51,758 nt of DNA from an uncultured Bacteroidales bacterium (GCA_934702165.1 CAKUYG010000001.1:1-51758); one strand, 5' to 3'. Shown: positions 35,616-45,807, counted from the first letter of the stretch. The notes: generated from the sequence alone by a model not told the origin. Translations and numbers: made by a program.

Positions 35616-36668
35616 ATGAAAAACTTCACGCACCAGAAAAGCCGGCAGTCCTTTCCGGACCGGTTTCAGAGAAAAGGCAGTCTGCCAGACCGCCGGTCAT
35701 CCATGATCATCGTTTATAGCTTGCTTGTACTCCTGCCGGCTTTTTTGGTATTATCCTGCGAAAAGACAGGGCCTTCCGACCCTTCCGGGGTTACAGACCC
35801 GGTACAGGTCAAAGACTCCGCAGTATTTGTTCTGAACTTCGGGGATACGGAGAAACCCGTAAAGAATCTCGATATATTCATATATGATGCGGAGGGCGTG
35901 CAGTCACTCGAGAAGCACATCAGCCGGAAAGACATGCCTCCGATGCTTGAAATCAAGCTCAGCGAGGGGGACAAGATTGTGGCCGCCGTGGCCAACAGTC
36001 CGAAAAAGTTCAAGACATCCTCGATGTCCAGGCATTCCGCGCTGTCTCAGGTCAGCTTCGAGTTCAAGGAAGACAGCGGTGACGCCCCCATAATGAGCGC
36101 ATCGGCAAGGACGGCTGGCGAGAATGTCTCGCTTGACCTGAAACCGATGCTCTGCGAAGTAATCCTTAGATCAGTCAGCAATACGATGGAGGACTACGAG
36201 CTGCTGGAATCCCCGCGGACAAGACTCCGCGGGATCAATGCAAGAGCCGCATTTTTCACGACCGATGAGTACCTTCCTTCCGAGACCGTTGACAAGGGAG
36301 AATGGGCGTCCCTCCCTTACGATATCGGCTACTACCCGCAGAAGACGGGCACAGTGCTGCTCTGCTATCCCAACCAGACACCTGAGAGCAACATCGGCCA
36401 GGACAGGACAAGTCTTGAGCTGGAATGCAAAATAATGGGCAAAAAGTGCAGTTTTCTTGTGGACCTTCCACCTTTCGGACGGGCATCCAGGACAGAAGTG
36501 AGCATCTGCGTAGACGGGCCTGGAAGCTTCAGCTACACTGTCAACGAGCCTTCTTCCGGCACTTCCGCAGAGAATATACGACCAGTCTCCAGAAAGACTG
36601 GAGAGGAGTGCTCGACAGCAGAGCATCCACATATCCGCGGCCATAAAGACGGGATGCGTCTGCGGTGA
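35616..36668 (+). CDS. FimB/Mfa2-like fimbrial anchor lipoprotein
   Basis: The product has a lipoprotein signal ending FLVLSC. The pattern LDIFIYDAEG, the strand LKPMLCEVILRSVSN and the late segment RTSLELECKIMGKK followed by FGRASRTEVSI fit FimB/Mfa2 family proteins, which anchor or terminate fimbriae at the outer membrane. No major fimbrillin gene is adjacent. Two starts are possible: ATG 35616 (350 residues, lipobox Cys at residue 48, long basic n-region) just after the promoter, or ATG 35703 (321 residues, short signal lacking positive charge). The last 40 or so residues lie antisense to the rgpF-like gene (128-base overlap) and do not look like part of the family, so the native stop may have been lost. 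Confidence 0.62.
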   Translation: MKNFTHQKSRQSFPDRFQRKGSLPDRRSSMIIVYSLLVLLPAFLVLSCEKTGPSDPSGVTDPVQVKDSAVFVLNFGDTEKPVKNLDIFIYDAEGVQSLEKHISRKDMPPMLEIKLSEGDKIVAAVANSPKKFKTSSMSRHSALSQVSFEFKEDSGDAPIMSASARTAGENVSLDLKPMLCEVILRSVSNTMEDYELLESPRTRLRGINARAAFFTTDEYLPSETVDKGEWASLPYDIGYYPQKTGTVLLCYPNQTPESNIGQDRTSLELECKIMGKKCSFLVDLPPFGRASRTEVSICVDGPGSFSYTVNEPSSGTSAENIRPVSRKTGEECSTAEHPHIRGHKDGMRLR

Positions 36669-37395
36669 TAATGCCCCGCAGCTGCGGACTTATAGAAGCA
36701 AGAAGCCTCCCGAGCTGCCACCCGGCAGAACCGTTATGCCTTATGAATGCAGCTTTCTTGACGAAAGGCACTCCTTTACGGTAGACGGACAGCACACGGT
36801 CATATATGCCCTTTCCTCCCACACTGTAAAGGCCCCTGTAAAGTATTTCCTTGGAGCGCAACAGTTCGCAGAAGCCGGTCTCGTACAGCAGGCATACGTC
36901 CTCTTTGCGGGCCTGACGCCTGACTGACAGTATAAAGGAAGCGAACCATCCTGACAAGAACACCCGTCCTGTCATGCCGACAAACCACGACTGGAGGTGA
37001 GGCAGGCGTACGTCCGGATGTATCACCAGCGAGAAGGCCGGCACGGAGAGGGATTCCATGTCTTCCAGTACCGGGAGAATATCAGCGAGAGGTCCATATA
37101 CGGAATCGTTGACCATATAGCAGAAGTCATACGACTCAAGAGACAGGTTCGCTTCAGCCCAGGCGAAGCAGCGCTTGTACGAGCCGAAATCATATTCTCC
37201 GTGTCTTTTGGCCTCACAATGCAGGACTAGTCCTGACAGCTTGGAAAGTTCAGCATCCGGACAGTCCGAATCCATAGCAAGCACAACGTCTCCGCAGGCC
37301 GAAAGTTTGCGGACATCCCACAGCAGCGCATCCGAGACCACGCCCTGCGGATCATATGCAGCAAAAAGAAAAAGCCTCCTCGGTCCCCTCATCAT
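36541..37395 (-). CDS. RgpF-like rhamnan synthesis glycosyltransferase
   Basis: The 284-residue product matches the RgpF (rhamnan synthesis F) family in GEYDFGSYKRCFAWAE and, shortly after, CYMVNDSVYGPL. Such proteins are thought to add sugars, often rhamnose, to cell-surface polysaccharides. It is the last gene of the minus-strand polysaccharide operon. ATG 37395 is chosen over ATG 37392 because it forms an ATGA overlap with the previous stop. The donor and acceptor sugars are unknown. Confidence 0.8.
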   Translation of the reverse strand: MMRGPRRLFLFAAYDPQGVVSDALLWDVRKLSACGDVVLAMDSDCPDAELSKLSGLVLHCEAKRHGEYDFGSYKRCFAWAEANLSLESYDFCYMVNDSVYGPLADILPVLEDMESLSVPAFSLVIHPDVRLPHLQSWFVGMTGRVFLSGWFASFILSVRRQARKEDVCLLYETGFCELLRSKEILYRGLYSVGGKGIYDRVLSVYRKGVPFVKKAAFIRHNGSAGWQLGRLLASISPQLRGIITADASRLYGRGYVDALLSSTPLQSFWRLVVYSLRKCRKKAR

Positions 37396-38303
37396 CTGTA
37401 CATCTTTGACATGACATCCGCGAAGCTCCCAGGAAGAGGATTCCTGGCGGAAGATGATTTATATTCAGTTTTCTGGAAAAGCGCTCCGGATGTCAGGCGG
37501 TCGAAGAGTTCCAGGTCAAAAGGCTTGTCACGGTTGTCGAACCACAGAAGGTGTGTGGTATCCTGGTACATCTTCGGCATGGCAGAGAAAAGCTCCGCAG
37601 CCATAGGATTGCGGCTCACCACCCTCCAGAAGAGCAGCTGGTGCACGAAGTAATCAACAGCGCTGTCCTCATGCTTCCAGTACTCCAATATGGCCTCCCT
37701 CCACGCCCCGAGGATGTAATTGCCCCTCCGGGAGCGGAAGAAGCAGTTCTGCACAAAAGCGTATGAACCGCTCACATAGTTCCCGCCCATATAGATGAAG
37801 AAATCCTCATCAAGCAGCCATTTCGGGAAATCCCGCGTGACAAAATCCGTCGCATCAAGCCATATTCCGCCATACTTGTAGAGGAGTTCCACACGGCAGA
37901 TGTCCGAGAAATGGGCACGGTTGATATGCCCTGACTTATATTTTGAAACGATGAAATCAGGAAGACCAAGCATGGCCAGCAGCTGAGATTCATCCAGAAC
38001 GACCAGTTCCTGACTGCAATTGGCATGCACGCTCCTCCAACACGCCTTGACAATCTCGGGCGCACTGTCCTCACCCTGAAGCCAGATGCTGTATATTCTC
38101 TCCTCTGCCACAGGATCCGCGGATGGGGTAATAAGGTCGGGAAGAGATTCAGGGACATAACGGTCAAGATAGCGCCCAACGACCTGCCGTGTCACTTCCC
38201 CGCGGACCTGCCGCCGGAGCATGCGCGGGCGCCACATCCAGTTGAGAACATGGCCCCGGAGGATTATCTGCGCCTGCACTGCGATACGATCAATGTTCAT
38301 CAT
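37392..38303 (-). CDS. Capsular polysaccharide synthesis glycosyltransferase (GT32-like)
   Basis: This 303-residue protein matches the capsular polysaccharide synthesis / Gly_transf_sug fold: YSIWLQGEDSAPEIV near residue 70, then the AHFSDICRVELLYKYGGIWLD stretch whose GGIWLDAT carries the DxD-like metal and nucleotide-sugar site. The N-terminal part is basic and may be membrane associated. Both neighbours overlap by 4 bases. The sugar is unknown. Confidence 0.82.
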   Translation of the reverse strand: MMNIDRIAVQAQIILRGHVLNWMWRPRMLRRQVRGEVTRQVVGRYLDRYVPESLPDLITPSADPVAEERIYSIWLQGEDSAPEIVKACWRSVHANCSQELVVLDESQLLAMLGLPDFIVSKYKSGHINRAHFSDICRVELLYKYGGIWLDATDFVTRDFPKWLLDEDFFIYMGGNYVSGSYAFVQNCFFRSRRGNYILGAWREAILEYWKHEDSAVDYFVHQLLFWRVVSRNPMAAELFSAMPKMYQDTTHLLWFDNRDKPFDLELFDRLTSGALFQKTEYKSSSARNPLPGSFADVMSKMYR

Positions 38304-39142
38304 ACTTCAGAGCTGAAACGTTCCGGTATCCTCACGATCACGACCGCCTCAAACATGGACGGCTTGTTCCACGCGAAAGGCGGACGGAAAAAGTTCTGGA
38401 CCATCCTGGCCACTGCCACGCTGCGCTCCCAATCATGCGGATGCATGCTGCTGACCTGATATATGGTGCGGGCCCGCTTACGCAGATGCCTTGTCCATCC
38501 GGCATCCGCAAGCGAACGGTCCCCCATCTTGGCTTCGATGCGCTTGAGATCCACGCATCCGAAGTGGAAGAGGTATAGATCCTTTCTTATATGGAAATTG
38601 CCGTTGCGGGTCCTGTGGAAACCGGAGCCCCAACTGACAGGACGCAGGAGCACAGTGGATTTGCTGTATCTCGTGGACAGTCTGGCGTAACGCCTTTGGG
38701 ACAAAAATGGCCTGGACGGGTCAATCTCCGCCTCTTCCCCAAGTTTCTGCCCCACATCCACTCCCAATCCGGATATGGACGGGCAGTTGCCGTACGGTTT
38801 GAGAGACGACAGAAATTCCGGAAGGGAGAGACCGAGACGCGGATCCACCACCAGAAACTCGTCCACATCGGTCCCGATCACCATATCGTAGTCCGCGAAA
38901 AGTGCCGCAGCTTTCTGCGACAGAAAGTCTATCCTTCCCCTGTCAGCTTCCCGGACATTGCCCTCGATGTGCCTTACTGCCTGCACATTGACCCCGTCAC
39001 AGAAGGCTGGAATACTCTGATCCAGTCCGTCGAGATAGACGTAGAGCTTGTCTTTCCCGAACTGGGAACCGTAATAATCCACCCATTTGCGCAGGAAGAA
39101 CTCATCGTTCCTCACCATGGTCAATGCTGCGATCCGTTTCAT
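38300..39142 (-). CDS. Glycosyltransferase family 2/92-like protein
   Basis: The 280-residue product starts IAALTMVRNDEFFLRKWVDY, where family 92-type and some family 2 enzymes begin, and has GTDVDEFLVV (about 90-99) with the DxD motif. HFGCVDLKR follows toward the C-terminus. It probably transfers a sugar onto the exported polysaccharide. Its ATG 39142 forms an ATGA with the uvrA stop and its end overlaps the next gene by 4 bases. Confidence 0.8.
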   Translation of the reverse strand: MKRIAALTMVRNDEFFLRKWVDYYGSQFGKDKLYVYLDGLDQSIPAFCDGVNVQAVRHIEGNVREADRGRIDFLSQKAAALFADYDMVIGTDVDEFLVVDPRLGLSLPEFLSSLKPYGNCPSISGLGVDVGQKLGEEAEIDPSRPFLSQRRYARLSTRYSKSTVLLRPVSWGSGFHRTRNGNFHIRKDLYLFHFGCVDLKRIEAKMGDRSLADAGWTRHLRKRARTIYQVSSMHPHDWERSVAVARMVQNFFRPPFAWNKPSMFEAVVIVRIPERFSSEV

Positions 39143-41931
39143 ATATATCTGGCTGTAAAGGTATCCGCATTCTTCAAGTCTTCCGGTGTGCCCTCGAATA
39201 CGACCCGTCCTCCCCTATCCCCGGCATCCGGACCAAGATCGATCACCCAGTCCGCTGCGCGGATCACGTCCGGGTTATGCTCCACCACGACAAGTGAATG
39301 TCCGGCTTCAAGCAGGGCATCGAAAGCCTTGAGAAGCTTCTCGACATCGTAGAAATGCAGGCCCGTGGTTGGCTCATCGAAGATGAACACGATCTTGTCT
39401 TTGCGCGGACCGCCTTTGCCTATGGACAGGAAGTAGGCCAGCTTTATGCGCTGACTCTCGCCGCCGGATAGTGTGGAGCTGCTCTGGCCAAGTTTGATGT
39501 ACCCCAGACCGACATCCTGAAGAGGCTTCAGTTTGGCGGCCGCCGCACGGGCGGAATCTTCCGCCCCGGCGGAGAAGAACTCCACAGCCTCATCGACGCT
39601 CATATTGAGAATATCATCGACATTCTTGCCTCTGTAGCGAACCTCCAGGACTTCCGGCTTGAAACGCTTGCCGCCGCAGGACTCGCATACCATCTCCACA
39701 TCCGCCATGAACTGCATCTCTATCCTCACCACTCCCTCGCCCTGGCACTCCGGACAGCGTCCTCCATCCGTGTTGAACGAGAAGTAGTTCGGCCCGAAAC
39801 CGTTGATCTTGGCATACTGCTGCTCGGAGAGGAGTTTGCGTATGTCATCATAAGCTTTGAGATATGTCACTGCATTGGAGCGGGAACTGCGCCCTATAGG
39901 GTTCTGATCCACATACTCAACCCGCGTTATCCTGTCAAGGTTGCCGCCAAGGCTGCGGAAAGCACCGGGACGCTCTCCCCCATTGTCGAAATGCCGGCAG
40001 AGTGCCGGGTAGAGTATGTCCCCCACGAGGGATGATTTCCCGGAACCGGACACGCCTGTGACCACAGTAAGAGTCCCGAGCGGGAAGCGGACATTTATAT
40101 CTTTGAGGTTGTGCTCCATCGCCCCGTTGACACTCACATAATAATGCCACGGGCGTCTTTCACGCATGTAGCGCCCCCTCTTGCCGCACAGATACTGCAA
40201 GGTCAAGGACTTGCCGATCTCGGGAGCAGAAGGTTTCTTTTTAAGGTCACCCATAAAGACCACCTCTCCGCCTGCACTGCCTGCCAGAGGCCCCATGTCG
40301 ATCAGCATGTCAGCCGCGCGCATTATCTCCTCGTCGTGTTCCACCACAATCACCGTGTTGCCTATGTCACGGAGCCGCTTCAGGACATTGATAAGCATGT
40401 CCGTATCACGCGGATGAAGTCCGATGCTCGGCTCGTCAAGAATATACATCGAGCCCACAAGGCTTGAACCGAGTGCGGTCACAAGGTTGACCCTCTGACT
40501 CTCACCCCCGGAGAGGGTGTTGCAAGCGCGGTCCAAGGTCAGGTACGAAAGCCCCACGTCACGGACACACTCCAGTCGGGAGACTATTTCCGATATGGGC
40601 TCCGTGACCACGGCGCGCTCGGAAGGACTGAGTTCCAGCTTGTTGAAGAAGTCCAGGGCGGCATCGATGTTGAGAGACAGGACCTCGGCGATGTTCTTCC
40701 CACCGACCTTGACCCAAAGAGCCTCTTTACGCAGACGGGTGCCACCACAAGACTGACAGGTCGCCTTGCCGCTGAAGCGGCTAAGCATGTACTTGTACTG
40801 TATCTTGTATTTCTGGGTCTCCACCCATTCGAAAAATTCGTTTATGCCGACGAGGGAATTGTCGTCCCCCGGGACGGAACGGGAATTCCATATCGTGTCC
40901 CTGACTTCCTTGGAAAGGTTGCAGTAAGGTTCGAACACGGGTATGCCGTAACGGTCTGCAAGCTTTATCATGTGGTCCTTGAACCAGCCCATCTTCTCAC
41001 CGCGCCAGCAGGCTATGGCCCCGTCATAGATGCTCAAAGACTTGTCCGGCACCACGAGATCTTCGCTTATGCCGATTATCTTCCCGAGCCCGCCGCAGAC
41101 AGGACAGGCTCCGAGGGGAGAATTGAAACTGAACAGGTAATCATCCGGCTCTCGAAATACTATGCCGTCCATCTCCAGGCGATTGCAGAACTCCCTTGTC
41201 ACGCCTCCATCCACGGCCACGCTCATCCTGCCCGAACCGCGTTCAAAAGCATCCGATACGGAAGCAAGCAGCCGCGTGCGAAGATCAGAATCTTCTCCTG
41301 AAGTGACTCTGGCCCTGTCCACGAGGAGAAAAGCGTTCTGCGGATATGCCCCGTCTGACTTGAGGACATCGTCGATCTTCAGCGGCATCCCGTCGGCATA
41401 GAGTCTGCTGTAGCCGTCTTCCTTGAACTGGAGCATCAGCTCCACCTTGTCGTCACGTCCTCTCCAAGCTATGTCGGAAAGTATATAGCAGGTCTTCCCC
41501 GGCTGCGAGAAGATGAAGTCAAGCACATCAGAGACGGAGTCTTTGCGGACTTCGCGTCCGGAAACCGGGGAGAACGTATGGCCTGCCCTGGCGAAGACGA
41601 GTCTGAGATAGTCGTATATCTCCGTGGTGGTGGCCACCGTCGAGCGCGGATTGCGCGTAGCGACTTTCTGCTCTATGCATATCGCCGGCGGGATCCCGTC
41701 TATCAGGTCCACATCCGGCTTGCTCATCCTCCCGAGAAACTGCCTTGCATATGAAGACAGGCTTTCGGAAAAGCGCCTCTGCCCCTCGGCAAACAGCGTA
41801 TCGAAGACAAGGGAAGACTTGCCGGAACCGGAAACCCCGGTCACCACCACAAGTCTTCCCCTTGGAATCTCAAGAGACAGGTTCTTCAGATTGTTGACCC
41901 TGGCTCCTTTGATGATGATGTCATTTTCCAC
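39139..41931 (-). CDS. uvrA: Excinuclease ABC subunit UvrA
   Basis: UvrA recognises damaged DNA and recruits UvrB in nucleotide excision repair. The 930-residue product has two ABC modules: Walker [12 protein letters not shown] occurs near residues 33 and 628, signature LSGGESQRV near 485 and LSGGESQRI near 830, with [10 protein letters not shown] and [10 protein letters not shown] after them. Zinc-type cysteines are seen in CPVCGG, CQSCGG, CPECQG and CESCGG, but the first CxxC found in E. coli UvrA is absent, as in many Bacteroidota homologues. It starts at GTG 41931, the only plausible start, with GAGG about 9 bases upstream, and overlaps wzz by 11 bases. Unusually it lies inside a polysaccharide operon. 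Confidence 0.95.
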   Translation of the reverse strand: MENDIIIKGARVNNLKNLSLEIPRGRLVVVTGVSGSGKSSLVFDTLFAEGQRRFSESLSSYARQFLGRMSKPDVDLIDGIPPAICIEQKVATRNPRSTVATTTEIYDYLRLVFARAGHTFSPVSGREVRKDSVSDVLDFIFSQPGKTCYILSDIAWRGRDDKVELMLQFKEDGYSRLYADGMPLKIDDVLKSDGAYPQNAFLLVDRARVTSGEDSDLRTRLLASVSDAFERGSGRMSVAVDGGVTREFCNRLEMDGIVFREPDDYLFSFNSPLGACPVCGGLGKIIGISEDLVVPDKSLSIYDGAIACWRGEKMGWFKDHMIKLADRYGIPVFEPYCNLSKEVRDTIWNSRSVPGDDNSLVGINEFFEWVETQKYKIQYKYMLSRFSGKATCQSCGGTRLRKEALWVKVGGKNIAEVLSLNIDAALDFFNKLELSPSERAVVTEPISEIVSRLECVRDVGLSYLTLDRACNTLSGGESQRVNLVTALGSSLVGSMYILDEPSIGLHPRDTDMLINVLKRLRDIGNTVIVVEHDEEIMRAADMLIDMGPLAGSAGGEVVFMGDLKKKPSAPEIGKSLTLQYLCGKRGRYMRERRPWHYYVSVNGAMEHNLKDINVRFPLGTLTVVTGVSGSGKSSLVGDILYPALCRHFDNGGERPGAFRSLGGNLDRITRVEYVDQNPIGRSSRSNAVTYLKAYDDIRKLLSEQQYAKINGFGPNYFSFNTDGGRCPECQGEGVVRIEMQFMADVEMVCESCGGKRFKPEVLEVRYRGKNVDDILNMSVDEAVEFFSAGAEDSARAAAAKLKPLQDVGLGYIKLGQSSSTLSGGESQRIKLAYFLSIGKGGPRKDKIVFIFDEPTTGLHFYDVEKLLKAFDALLEAGHSLVVVEHNPDVIRAADWVIDLGPDAGDRGGRVVFEGTPEDLKNADTFTARYI

Positions 41932-43060
41932 TTGATCTTTCCTCGCTCTCTTCTATCTGCTCTTCTTCTTTCTTGAAACGGGCAATCCAGTCACGTCCCC
42001 AAAGCACCCACACGGCGGCACATGCAGCGCCCAGAAAGATGCAGGCCACAAGGGTCATCATCTTGGACGGCTTGCTAGCCCTGAGCGGCAGGGTCGGCGG
42101 GTTGAGCACGGCAAACACCGGTGTCTCCATCTGGACCTTGGCCCTTGCCACCTGAAGCTGCTGGGCGGCGGAGTTGTAGATCTGGTAGGAGAGGTCCATC
42201 TCGTTCTTGAGGCGCTCCTGCTCTGTCTTCACGCTCTGGCGGACAAGCATCTGGTTGGAGTCCACATAGCGGGCGTACTTCTGCTGCGCACTGAAGTAAT
42301 CCGACTTGGCCTCGGAATATATCTTCTCGTAGTATTCCACGTCCTTGCGGGACTTGCTGGTGCGGTACTCAGTGATGTAGGACTGAAGCCTGTCTATGAT
42401 GACCTCGGAGAGCTTGAGCGCGACGCGCGGGTTCTGGGCCGTCTCGGTTATCGTGATGACCTGGGTCTTCTTGTCCACGACCACGGAGAAATTCTCCTTG
42501 ATGGCCTTGGCTATTCCGGCCTGCTCAGGGGTAAGGGCGAGCGGGTTGATGGACTCGTACCCTTCTATCTTCTCCGGTTTCTCGCGGAAAAGCCCCATTC
42601 CCCAGCTGACGGCCTTCATCGGAGCCTTGGCGACATATCCCCACCACGGGGCGCGGGTGTATTCCTTGTAGAATCCGTAGACATCCGTGCGGACGGTGTC
42701 CTTCTTGTGCATGAACTCCACCGGCACGGAGAAAAGGTCGATCACGAAAGGTGTAGATGACACGATCTCCGGATAGAGGTCCGGGGAAACGGCATCGGAG
42801 GTTGACATGCTGCCGAGATTGATCCCGGCCATACTGGCAAGCGAAGAGAGTCCCCCGCTGCGCTTGTCGACTACCTCCGGTGCGAGCTTGGACGTCACCG
42901 TGTACTCTTTCGGGATACTGAAGCCTATGACAAGTCCCACAACAGCTGCAACTCCGCACCACTTCAATATGAACTTCCACTCCTTAAGGAGCTTGTGGAG
43001 CAGTTCCATGATGTCGATTTCATCGTACTGCTCTTCAGTCTGATATTTCTGCTCTTCCAT
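41921..43060 (-). CDS. Wzz-like polysaccharide chain-length/co-polymerase protein
   Basis: The 379-residue inner-membrane protein has the Wzz topology: a short cytoplasmic N-terminus, a first membrane helix at about residues 34-52, a periplasmic region with a long coiled coil (about 240-310), a Pro-rich [11 protein letters not shown] motif just before a second helix (about 340-358), and a charged cytoplasmic tail. There is no kinase domain, so this is the Wzz form and not a BY-kinase. It regulates chain length and works with the Wza export channel encoded 12 bases upstream. Its end overlaps uvrA by 11 bases. Confidence 0.92.
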   Translation of the reverse strand: MEEQKYQTEEQYDEIDIMELLHKLLKEWKFILKWCGVAAVVGLVIGFSIPKEYTVTSKLAPEVVDKRSGGLSSLASMAGINLGSMSTSDAVSPDLYPEIVSSTPFVIDLFSVPVEFMHKKDTVRTDVYGFYKEYTRAPWWGYVAKAPMKAVSWGMGLFREKPEKIEGYESINPLALTPEQAGIAKAIKENFSVVVDKKTQVITITETAQNPRVALKLSEVIIDRLQSYITEYRTSKSRKDVEYYEKIYSEAKSDYFSAQQKYARYVDSNQMLVRQSVKTEQERLKNEMDLSYQIYNSAAQQLQVARAKVQMETPVFAVLNPPTLPLRASKPSKMMTLVACIFLGAACAAVWVLWGRDWIARFKKEEEQIEESEERSSGK

Positions 43061-43072
43061 TGCTTATTGTGC

Positions 43073-45487
43073 TTAAAGAACTCTGAACAGGATTGATACG
43101 AGCGAAGCGAGCGATGTGGCCGCGCTGCTCATGGCGATGATGTCTGCTGACGATGTGGCTTTCCTCTCGTCCTTGGCAGGAACTATGATGGTACAGCCCG
43201 GCTCTATCTTGAGATGGTTGAGCTTGGACTGAGCCGCCATGCCGTTCATGTACACGACATAGACCTTGGACTTCTTGGCTTTGGTGCTGTATCCGCCGGC
43301 TGCGTTGATATAATGGCGCAGTGTCCTGTTCTTCTCATAAAGGACTGCATTAGGATACATGACTTCACCGACGATGCGCACGGTGTTGACGATTTCCGGG
43401 ATTACTATCCTGTCTCCCGCCTGAAGCTGGATGTCGTATGATGACCCCGGATGCTGCATGGCCTTGTCGAGATTGATCGCAACATTGTAGTCGGAGACGA
43501 TGTCAAGCTTTTCAGCGTTGATGGAATCACGCTTGGTGGAGTTCTTCTCCGCGAGGCTGCGAAGCGCCTCCCTGTTCTCTCCGGCATTGATGCTGTTGTT
43601 GCGGCGTATGAGCATCGCGCCCTTGAGATAAGCACCTGTGGTGAAGCCGCCGGCGCGAGAAAGCACCTCAGAGATACGGTCGTTGCGGTTGAGCAGCACA
43701 TACTGCCCCGGGAATGTGACCTCCCCTTCAACAGTCACGAACTGCTGTGTACGGTAGCCCGGGCTGCGGCGGATGGATACCACATCATAAGGCTCAAGGA
43801 TGAACTTGTCACCCCCGTCCATGGCGAGTCCATCTTCAATTCCGAATGAGAATGTCTGGCCCAGAGTGTCCGAAGCCTCGGTGCTGCTCGGGTTCACGAT
43901 GCGCCTTGCCACATCCACCCTGGCAGTTGACGCCCCCTCCAGAAGGCCTCCGGCCCTCAGGATGAGATCCTCCACGGTGGTGTTGTCAGAGAACGGGAAC
44001 ACTCCAGGACGGGCCACCATTCCGTTGATGGTCAAGGTCCCGCGATCCTCAAGTTCGTTGATGCTGGAGACGATGAGCACGTCGTTTTTCTTGAGGAGCA
44101 TGTCTTCACCGCCGTTCAGGACAGAACCGAGATTGACGGAGACTGTCTCGAGATTGAGGTCATCTTTCTCGCGCAGGAGCACGGCCCTGCCGAGGAACGC
44201 GTCTTCCATCGGGCCGCCGGCCTTCTCCACGAGCTGGCGCACTGTGGCGATCTCCCCGCCGAGCTGGTACATGCCCGGACGGAAGACATAACCGCGCACC
44301 TCGACTCTGTTGGCAAAACGGTCAAGGCTTGAGCTCACCGTCACGACATCCCCGTCAGCCATCTTGTATGAAGAATAGTCTTTTGAGGACACTGTATAGA
44401 TTTCCTTCTCCTCGCCGGTCACCCTTACCACACGGACATCCTCCCTGTAGGCATCACCGGCAAAACCGCCGGCATATCCGAGGATCGTCTCAAGGGTCTC
44501 GCCGTCCTTCATCTCATATCGCATAGGGCGTTTGACATCTCCCTTGACATCGATGAGGCCCACATAAGGAGGCACTATCACTATATCGTCCTCCTCGAGC
44601 CTTATGTCAGAGTCGGACTTGCCGTCGAAAAGATAGCCGTAGACATCGACCGTGGCCACCTGCTTCCCTGCACGCACAACCTTGATCGCACGCATGGAGC
44701 CTGTACCTGCCACACCGCCTGCACGGTAGAGTGCGGTGAACACCGTGGAGAATGAGGACAGCCTGTAGGTGCCCGGAACGGCGACCTCACCCATCACATT
44801 GACCTTGATGGTACGGATCTGACCGAGGGTGATGCTGACTGAGGAGTTCGGGTTGTCTCCGCCGATGCCGCCGTATTTGGATGCGAGCATCTTGCGTATC
44901 TTCTCGCCAGCCTCCTTGATGGTCAGCCCGTTGAGATAGACCGGGCCTATCTGGCTGATATATATGCGTCCTTCCGGGGAGACAGTCTTGGTTATGGAAT
45001 CTTCGTTGTCACCCCAGATCTCGATGAGAAGCTGGTCTCCAGGGCCGAGCTTGTAGTTTTCCGGAGTGGCGGCGTTCTCGTTAGGTTCGAATGTGAGACG
45101 GCGCGAATTGAAAATATCATGGCCGAAGATCTTCGCCTCTGTCGACTGCGAAGAAGCGCCGAATGTGTCATCCACCACATCCTCAAGTTCATCATCGGCG
45201 CCGTTCAGCATATCACTGCTGACGTTCCTCCCGACCGCTTTGCCGTCAAGGGCCTTGCTGGTCACGGAAGTGCTGCCGGATGTGGATTCATACTTGGCCT
45301 TGATGCGTTCGGCCTGTTCCTTTGTGACGCCCTTGGCAAGCAGCTCCTTCCCTATCTGGGACTCGCTCTTGCCGGCCGCGACACCGTTTTTGACATAATC
45401 AACTACCTGACTGTCAGTCATCTGGGCATTGAGCCCCATAGAGAACAGACAAAGCAGAGCAGTTGTCAGAAGTAAAAGTCTTTTCAT
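43073..45487 (-). CDS. Wza-like polysaccharide export protein with SLBB repeats
   Basis: The 804-residue protein has a signal peptide (MKRLLLLTTALLCLFSMG, cleavage after LNA). The Poly_export domain follows an N-terminal linker and starts near YKLGPGDQLLIEIWGD (about 145), with the first SLBB segment after it. Further SLBB-like repeats are visible as PGTYRLSSF, RPGMYQLGGE, RPGVFPFSD, FPGQYVLLNR and VMYPNAVLYEKN. The many SLBB repeats and the length (E. coli Wza is about 380) are typical of Bacteroidota outer-membrane export channels. It is first in its operon, behind a consensus promoter. Confidence 0.93.
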   Translation of the reverse strand: MKRLLLLTTALLCLFSMGLNAQMTDSQVVDYVKNGVAAGKSESQIGKELLAKGVTKEQAERIKAKYESTSGSTSVTSKALDGKAVGRNVSSDMLNGADDELEDVVDDTFGASSQSTEAKIFGHDIFNSRRLTFEPNENAATPENYKLGPGDQLLIEIWGDNEDSITKTVSPEGRIYISQIGPVYLNGLTIKEAGEKIRKMLASKYGGIGGDNPNSSVSITLGQIRTIKVNVMGEVAVPGTYRLSSFSTVFTALYRAGGVAGTGSMRAIKVVRAGKQVATVDVYGYLFDGKSDSDIRLEEDDIVIVPPYVGLIDVKGDVKRPMRYEMKDGETLETILGYAGGFAGDAYREDVRVVRVTGEEKEIYTVSSKDYSSYKMADGDVVTVSSSLDRFANRVEVRGYVFRPGMYQLGGEIATVRQLVEKAGGPMEDAFLGRAVLLREKDDLNLETVSVNLGSVLNGGEDMLLKKNDVLIVSSINELEDRGTLTINGMVARPGVFPFSDNTTVEDLILRAGGLLEGASTARVDVARRIVNPSSTEASDTLGQTFSFGIEDGLAMDGGDKFILEPYDVVSIRRSPGYRTQQFVTVEGEVTFPGQYVLLNRNDRISEVLSRAGGFTTGAYLKGAMLIRRNNSINAGENREALRSLAEKNSTKRDSINAEKLDIVSDYNVAINLDKAMQHPGSSYDIQLQAGDRIVIPEIVNTVRIVGEVMYPNAVLYEKNRTLRHYINAAGGYSTKAKKSKVYVVYMNGMAAQSKLNHLKIEPGCTIIVPAKDERKATSSADIIAMSSAATSLASLVSILFRVL

Positions 45488-45509
45488 TGCACTGTATAGC
45501 TAAAGTATG

Positions 45510-45540
45510 CAAAATTACGTCTTTTATGTGTATTGAGCAA
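45510..45540 (-). promoter_or_regulatory. Promoter of the wza-wzz-uvrA-GT operon
   Basis: On the minus strand TTG (45540-45538) and TAATTTTG (45517-45510) are separated by 20 bases, and the box ends 22 bases before the wza ATG. No other consensus box was seen at the uvrA start. Confidence 0.75.
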
Positions 45541-45631
45541 GATTCCGGCTGCAAATGAACCTTTTTTGACCGTGTTTTGACCTGAAAATGGGGTTGAGGA
45601 TAACTTTTTTTGATTTTTTTCGCCTCGACGC

Positions 45632-45661
45632 TTGCAGATTCGGAAATTGTCCCTATCTTTG
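45632..45661 (+). promoter_or_regulatory. tRNA-Asp promoter
   Basis: TTG at 45632-45634 and TATCTTTG at 45654-45661 with 19 bases between form a full Bacteroidota promoter. The mature tRNA begins 31 bases after the box. A T-rich stretch at 45604-45620 lies upstream and could act as an UP-like element. Confidence 0.78.
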
Positions 45662-45691
45662 CAACCGCTTTCAGGAATAAGCAACCAGACT

Positions 45692-45765
45692 GGTGCGGTA
45701 GTTCAGCTGGTTAGAATGCCGGCCTGTCACGCCGGAGGTCGAGGGTTCGAGTCCCTTCCGCACCG
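45692..45765 (+). tRNA. tRNA-Asp (anticodon GTC)
   Basis: The 74-base sequence folds as a tRNA: acceptor arms GGTGCGG and CCGCACC, D-arm with AGCTGGTTAGA, anticodon stem CCGGC/GCCGG around CTGTCAC with anticodon GTC, and T-arm GAGGGTTCGAGTCCCTT. The discriminator base is G and CCA is not encoded. GUC is a queuosine-modified anticodon, and queD lies about 0.5 kb downstream. Confidence 0.97.
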
Positions 45766-45771
45766 CTCAAG

Positions 45772-45807
45772 CAGCCTCTCACGATTGTGAGGGGCTGTTT
45801 TTGTTTT
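45772..45807 (+). terminator. tRNA-Asp intrinsic terminator
   Basis: CAGCCTCTCAC (45772-45782) pairs with GTGAGGGGCTG (45787-45797) with one mismatch-like wobble, loop of 4, followed by TTTTTGTTTT. Confidence 0.85.

Noticed and set aside
36582..36601. Hairpin CCAGTCT/AGACTGG as a terminator between the fimbrial lipoprotein and RgpF-like genes
   Set aside because: The stem is only 7 bases, lies in coding sequence of both genes and has no T-run on either strand.
39139..41931. Missing first zinc-finger CxxC in UvrA as a defect
   Set aside because: Many Bacteroidota UvrA proteins share this form and all ATPase motifs are intact.
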